This document shows, one piece after another, positions 60,685-64,000 of a stretch of DNA of 64,000 nucleotides. The DNA lies in contig CM082576.2 in NCBI GenBank assembly GCA_040954595.2, positions 2,852,001-2,916,000 of the forward strand, in the 5' to 3' direction. Source of the stretch: Balanoglossus misakiensis. Lineage: Eukaryota > Hemichordata. A model generated the notes under the pieces. It did no database searches, was not told the origin of the DNA, and saw only the letters and a program-made list of their open reading frames with translations. Made by a program: the position numbers and the translations under genes. Numbering within the stretch: position 1 is the first letter of the stretch; the number at the start of each line of letters is the position of its first letter.

Positions 60685-63600
60685 TCCGACATCAGGTGTG
60701 ATAGCACAATGCCACACTCGCTGACCACAAAAGGAATACCTTTAGGTGTTAATGTACACGCCGCCATTGTTATTAAACGAACAGTGTTCATTTGATGCTT
60801 TTCAATAAGCGAAATAATGAAAAAGATCAGACATGTTCATCTCAAACTGACATGTCGCGTATGGGTGAACGCTTTTTTGCAGTGCAGCAGAAATATGAAC
60901 TTTGACAGCCAGTGTTGGAGCGTGCATTGTGTACCATGTCGATTTTGAAACTGATATTCCAGCAGAATACCGCAAAACACTTTCTCATTCACGAAAATGA
61001 CCGGATAACATTAATTCTGGACCATCATCCATGATTATCCCGAGTGCCGTAGATGTTGACCACGTTCATCAATCTCCTAACGACTCGTCATTACCTACAT
61101 GTAGCTATTGATACCCCGCCATGTAATTTATTGCGTTGCTGGGGCGCTGACATGAATACAACTACACACCAACCGCCGAACACCATTTCGATATGCAACC
61201 AGTTCTAAGTTTCGGCAGAGCCTTTAATACAATCCAGGCCTTAAGGGATACTTCTTTCAAATTATAGTGAACTCGTGATATATTCCATGCTATTACAGAG
61301 CGAAACTAGATAGTTATAACATACACCTACCCACATCTACACATACAAGGTTCAAGGTAAGAATCAAACTGAACCGCTTGTGTAGCAATTTCACTTCTCG
61401 CTCTGACAATGGTATATGGTTCTCGTTTTCCGTTGCTACGGAGCGTTCATCAAAGAGTGCGCGTATAGAAATTTGCGTGAGAGAAAAATATCACGAAGTG
61501 TTTTGTTGGAAACGGAAAAAAATAATCCTCAACCTAAAACCAGTCTATTGCATCCATGACGTCACATCTGGCAAATGACGTCAAAGGCATGGCAAGTCAC
61601 AGGGCACCTTTTCAAGAACATTTAGTTATTTTTAGGTTTGCTCAATTATGTGTGAAATTTTGAAATTTGTGCAGGACGTATCAATTTTCAGCGTCATAGC
61701 TGCGGAAAATCAGATGATCCACCAACAAAAGAGAAATAATTAAAGAAACGCGTACATTACACTGTTTACTCCAGGTGCATGTTGAATATGCAAGAACTAG
61801 CTTTCTGATCTCAACATACTATGCAAAGTTCTAAGACTTCCAATAACTGTCAGAAGGTCAATAAAGGATTTCAGTCTAGATCTCGGACTCGGACTCGTAG
61901 TGTGAATGCACTTTTCTTATTGGATGTGCACGCGAATTACAAAAAAAAACACTGACAGCAAAGTCCAATCGATGTGTAATATCCCGGTGAGTGGCATTGG
62001 GAGGAAAACTCCTGGCTTTTTTCTCTCGGAAAGACTGATGTTACGAGGAAATCCCGTTGTTCAAACAATCTAAGTTTACATCATGTGTGGCTAAATCATT
62101 GATTCAGCACTGACAGAGTCACCCAGGTGTTCTGGAGACAAATCATTCGCTCAAAAACACAACACGGATGTCCAACACAGACATGGTGGCAGAAAGTTAG
62201 AGTACGTAAAATTTAAGTGATATAAAATGGCGGAAGGGCGATGGCTCAATTGTCACATTGAAGTGGTATAGGTAGTGTGATGATGCAGATAACACACAGC
62301 CCTTGATAAGAATCTCGTCTGGCTTTTAACGAGAGCGGAAGTCAGTTTACCTAAAGGTGTTCGTTACCCTTTTATGTTTTCACATGCTTGCTTACTGAAG
62401 GTGACGAGGGAAAAGCCGTGTGACAGAAAATAGCCGTGCTTATTTTATTTTATCTCCCTCTCTCCCCCGATCTTGTATTAAAAGTGAGGTCCGGTGGTGC
62501 GATATGGGTCACCCCCCCCCCTCTCGTAGTTATTTGGCCAATCGCGTCGCGTCTTTCGAAAACGCGAAAGCTGTAAATCGCGCAATAAAAGCGGACACTT
62601 GGAATTCATAGGAATAGGTGCGACGGAGACTTCACAAACAGGGATTTTATGACTGGGCGGACGAATATAAAAGACACGCTCATTTATTTACCGCAAATAG
62701 TCACTATCAAGTATGTAAATTTATGGCATTACACCCAGAATGCTCTCACCTAATTTCAAAGTTATGGGACGAGGGAGACAGAGATAGAGACACGCAATGC
62801 ATTTCTATCTTAATTACGGGTTCGGAGAATCATACAGAAAGGTCATGGATGCTGTGGTGATGTCAAAGACACACGACGCGACGTCTGTGTCGCGTTAAAT
62901 CTGACATTGTCACGCACTTTGAGCGGTTTCTCTCATTTTTCATGCAGTTACCTGCCAGATTATGTTAAAATCAAAATTCTGCTCATTTGTTTAAGTGTAT
63001 GCCTTGCGTGAGCTGCGTCTGTCTCAGTCATTATATAAGATCCAGGCTGTCAATGAATAGGCAGCTCGTGTATTGTTTCCAAGGAGTGTTTGGAAGCATC
63101 TGCTCTCAGCCAGTGACATATCTACCACTCGGGCGCATGCTCACAGCTGTTGTTTTCCCTTCTTCACTGGAACGCTGCGCGATTCCACGACGTTAGTTCC
63201 CGCCGCGAGGCAAAAGTTGACCTCTTTACCCCTTTCCACTTTTTTCGATCTGTTCACAATATCGCCGGAAAGTGCGTAGGCTATATCGTTGGTTCCAAAG
63301 TGGCACTTGGCTTATAGCTTGTGTTACAAGCGGGCCTTTTGAATAGATATTCACAGCCGCCTGCATGCACGCTGTGGTTGTGGTGTCCGGGGACCTTTTA
63401 GCATAATTTCGGACATAGGCATAGGTTGCCTGTCTTATAGCCAAAGACAATTTCTACTTCAGTCTATGCTGCCCTTTGAGATGATTTTAATTTCACATGG
63501 ACTGACTTCTTAAGACGGTTGTAATTTTGAACATCCGATATTTAATAATCTGAACTCTTTCTCTGCCTCAAGAATGCGCAGATACAGACGTATTTCTTAG

Positions 63601-64000
63601 ACTTTAATTCCGCGACCGTACGTGACTTGCTCTGATTACAAACTGATCGAGCGAATTCAGTTTCTCATGAAAACCACGCATCAAAGGCCGTGGATATATT
63701 TAATATTAATTATCTGGAAGGAAGTAGTCAAAGAGTTCCTTGTGTACCCCCACAAAGGCTCAATACTAGAACATGTTGTATGGGGTTCCTTTTGTAAAAT
63801 ATTTCCATGAACGTAAAGTCAAAGATCACCTAGATATAAAGATGGTAATGAAGGAAACGAACGTGATTGCACAACAGTTCTGACAACTATTTGAAGTCTT
63901 ACTTCAATTTTATATCGGAGATTATGAGATTTTCCCTTCTTATTTTCGCAAATGTCATTCAGCCATACAAGGGTGAACACAATAAAAGTCAGCCGAACGC
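60685..64000. other. Upstream flank or intron of the receptor; no exon recognised
   Basis: On the minus strand this region precedes the receptor acceptor, so it should be intron and may include the 5' UTR exon and promoter. I could not identify a donor or transcription start. A C-rich run is at about 62511-62521. Confidence 0.5.

Noticed and set aside
60645-60791. A 49-residue N-terminal extension of the receptor from the ATG at 60791
   Set aside because: A strong splice acceptor lies between this ATG and the usual start, and the extension resembles intron or polypyrimidine translation, not a receptor N-terminus.

Overview
The window looks like eukaryotic, probably marine-invertebrate, DNA. 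It is AT-rich, has almost no long open frames, carries many simple repeats and recurrent TACATGTA-type palindromes, and its one clear gene is an animal amine-type GPCR with a splice acceptor just before its start codon. Amphioxus, hemichordates, echinoderms or molluscs would all fit; the sequence does not let me choose.

Layout. (1) 1-40387: about 40 kb in which I recognise no gene. It holds microsatellites, a likely retroposon 3' tail near 23.8 kb, a small inverted repeat at 24.8-25.0 kb, and two weak exon candidates on the minus strand (about 21.7-21.9 kb and 15.9-16.2 kb). (2) 40388-55313: a 14.9 kb satellite block. Its core is 166 head-to-tail copies of an 87-bp monomer (family B, 40722-55165). 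A related 86-93-bp family (A) flanks it in opposite orientations: about four direct units on the left and about 1.7 inverted units on the right. Because 87 is divisible by 3 and one minus-strand frame has no stop, the array reads as giant repetitive open frames (up to 2460 codons). I judge these a by-product, not proven genes. (3) 55314-59142: no gene recognised. (4) 59143-60662: a muscarinic-acetylcholine-receptor-like GPCR on the minus strand. It has a single coding exon (471 aa), a strong splice acceptor 16 bases before the ATG, a tiny upstream ORF overlapping the start codon, and a poly(A) signal about 80 bases after the stop. (5) 60663-64000: no gene recognised; the upstream intron or promoter and 5' exon(s) of the receptor should lie here or beyond the window.

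The receptor is the only confident protein gene. It keeps the muscarinic aromatic cage and the ECL3 Cys pair but has lost Asn6.52 and has DRL in place of DRY, so its ligand is uncertain. The most unusual object is the satellite. Higher-order repeats of 8-12 monomers, only six net indels in 14.4 kb, abrupt homogeneous edges and inverted flanks built from a sister monomer together suggest recent amplification inside a foldback-like structure, or a satellite array cut by an inversion.
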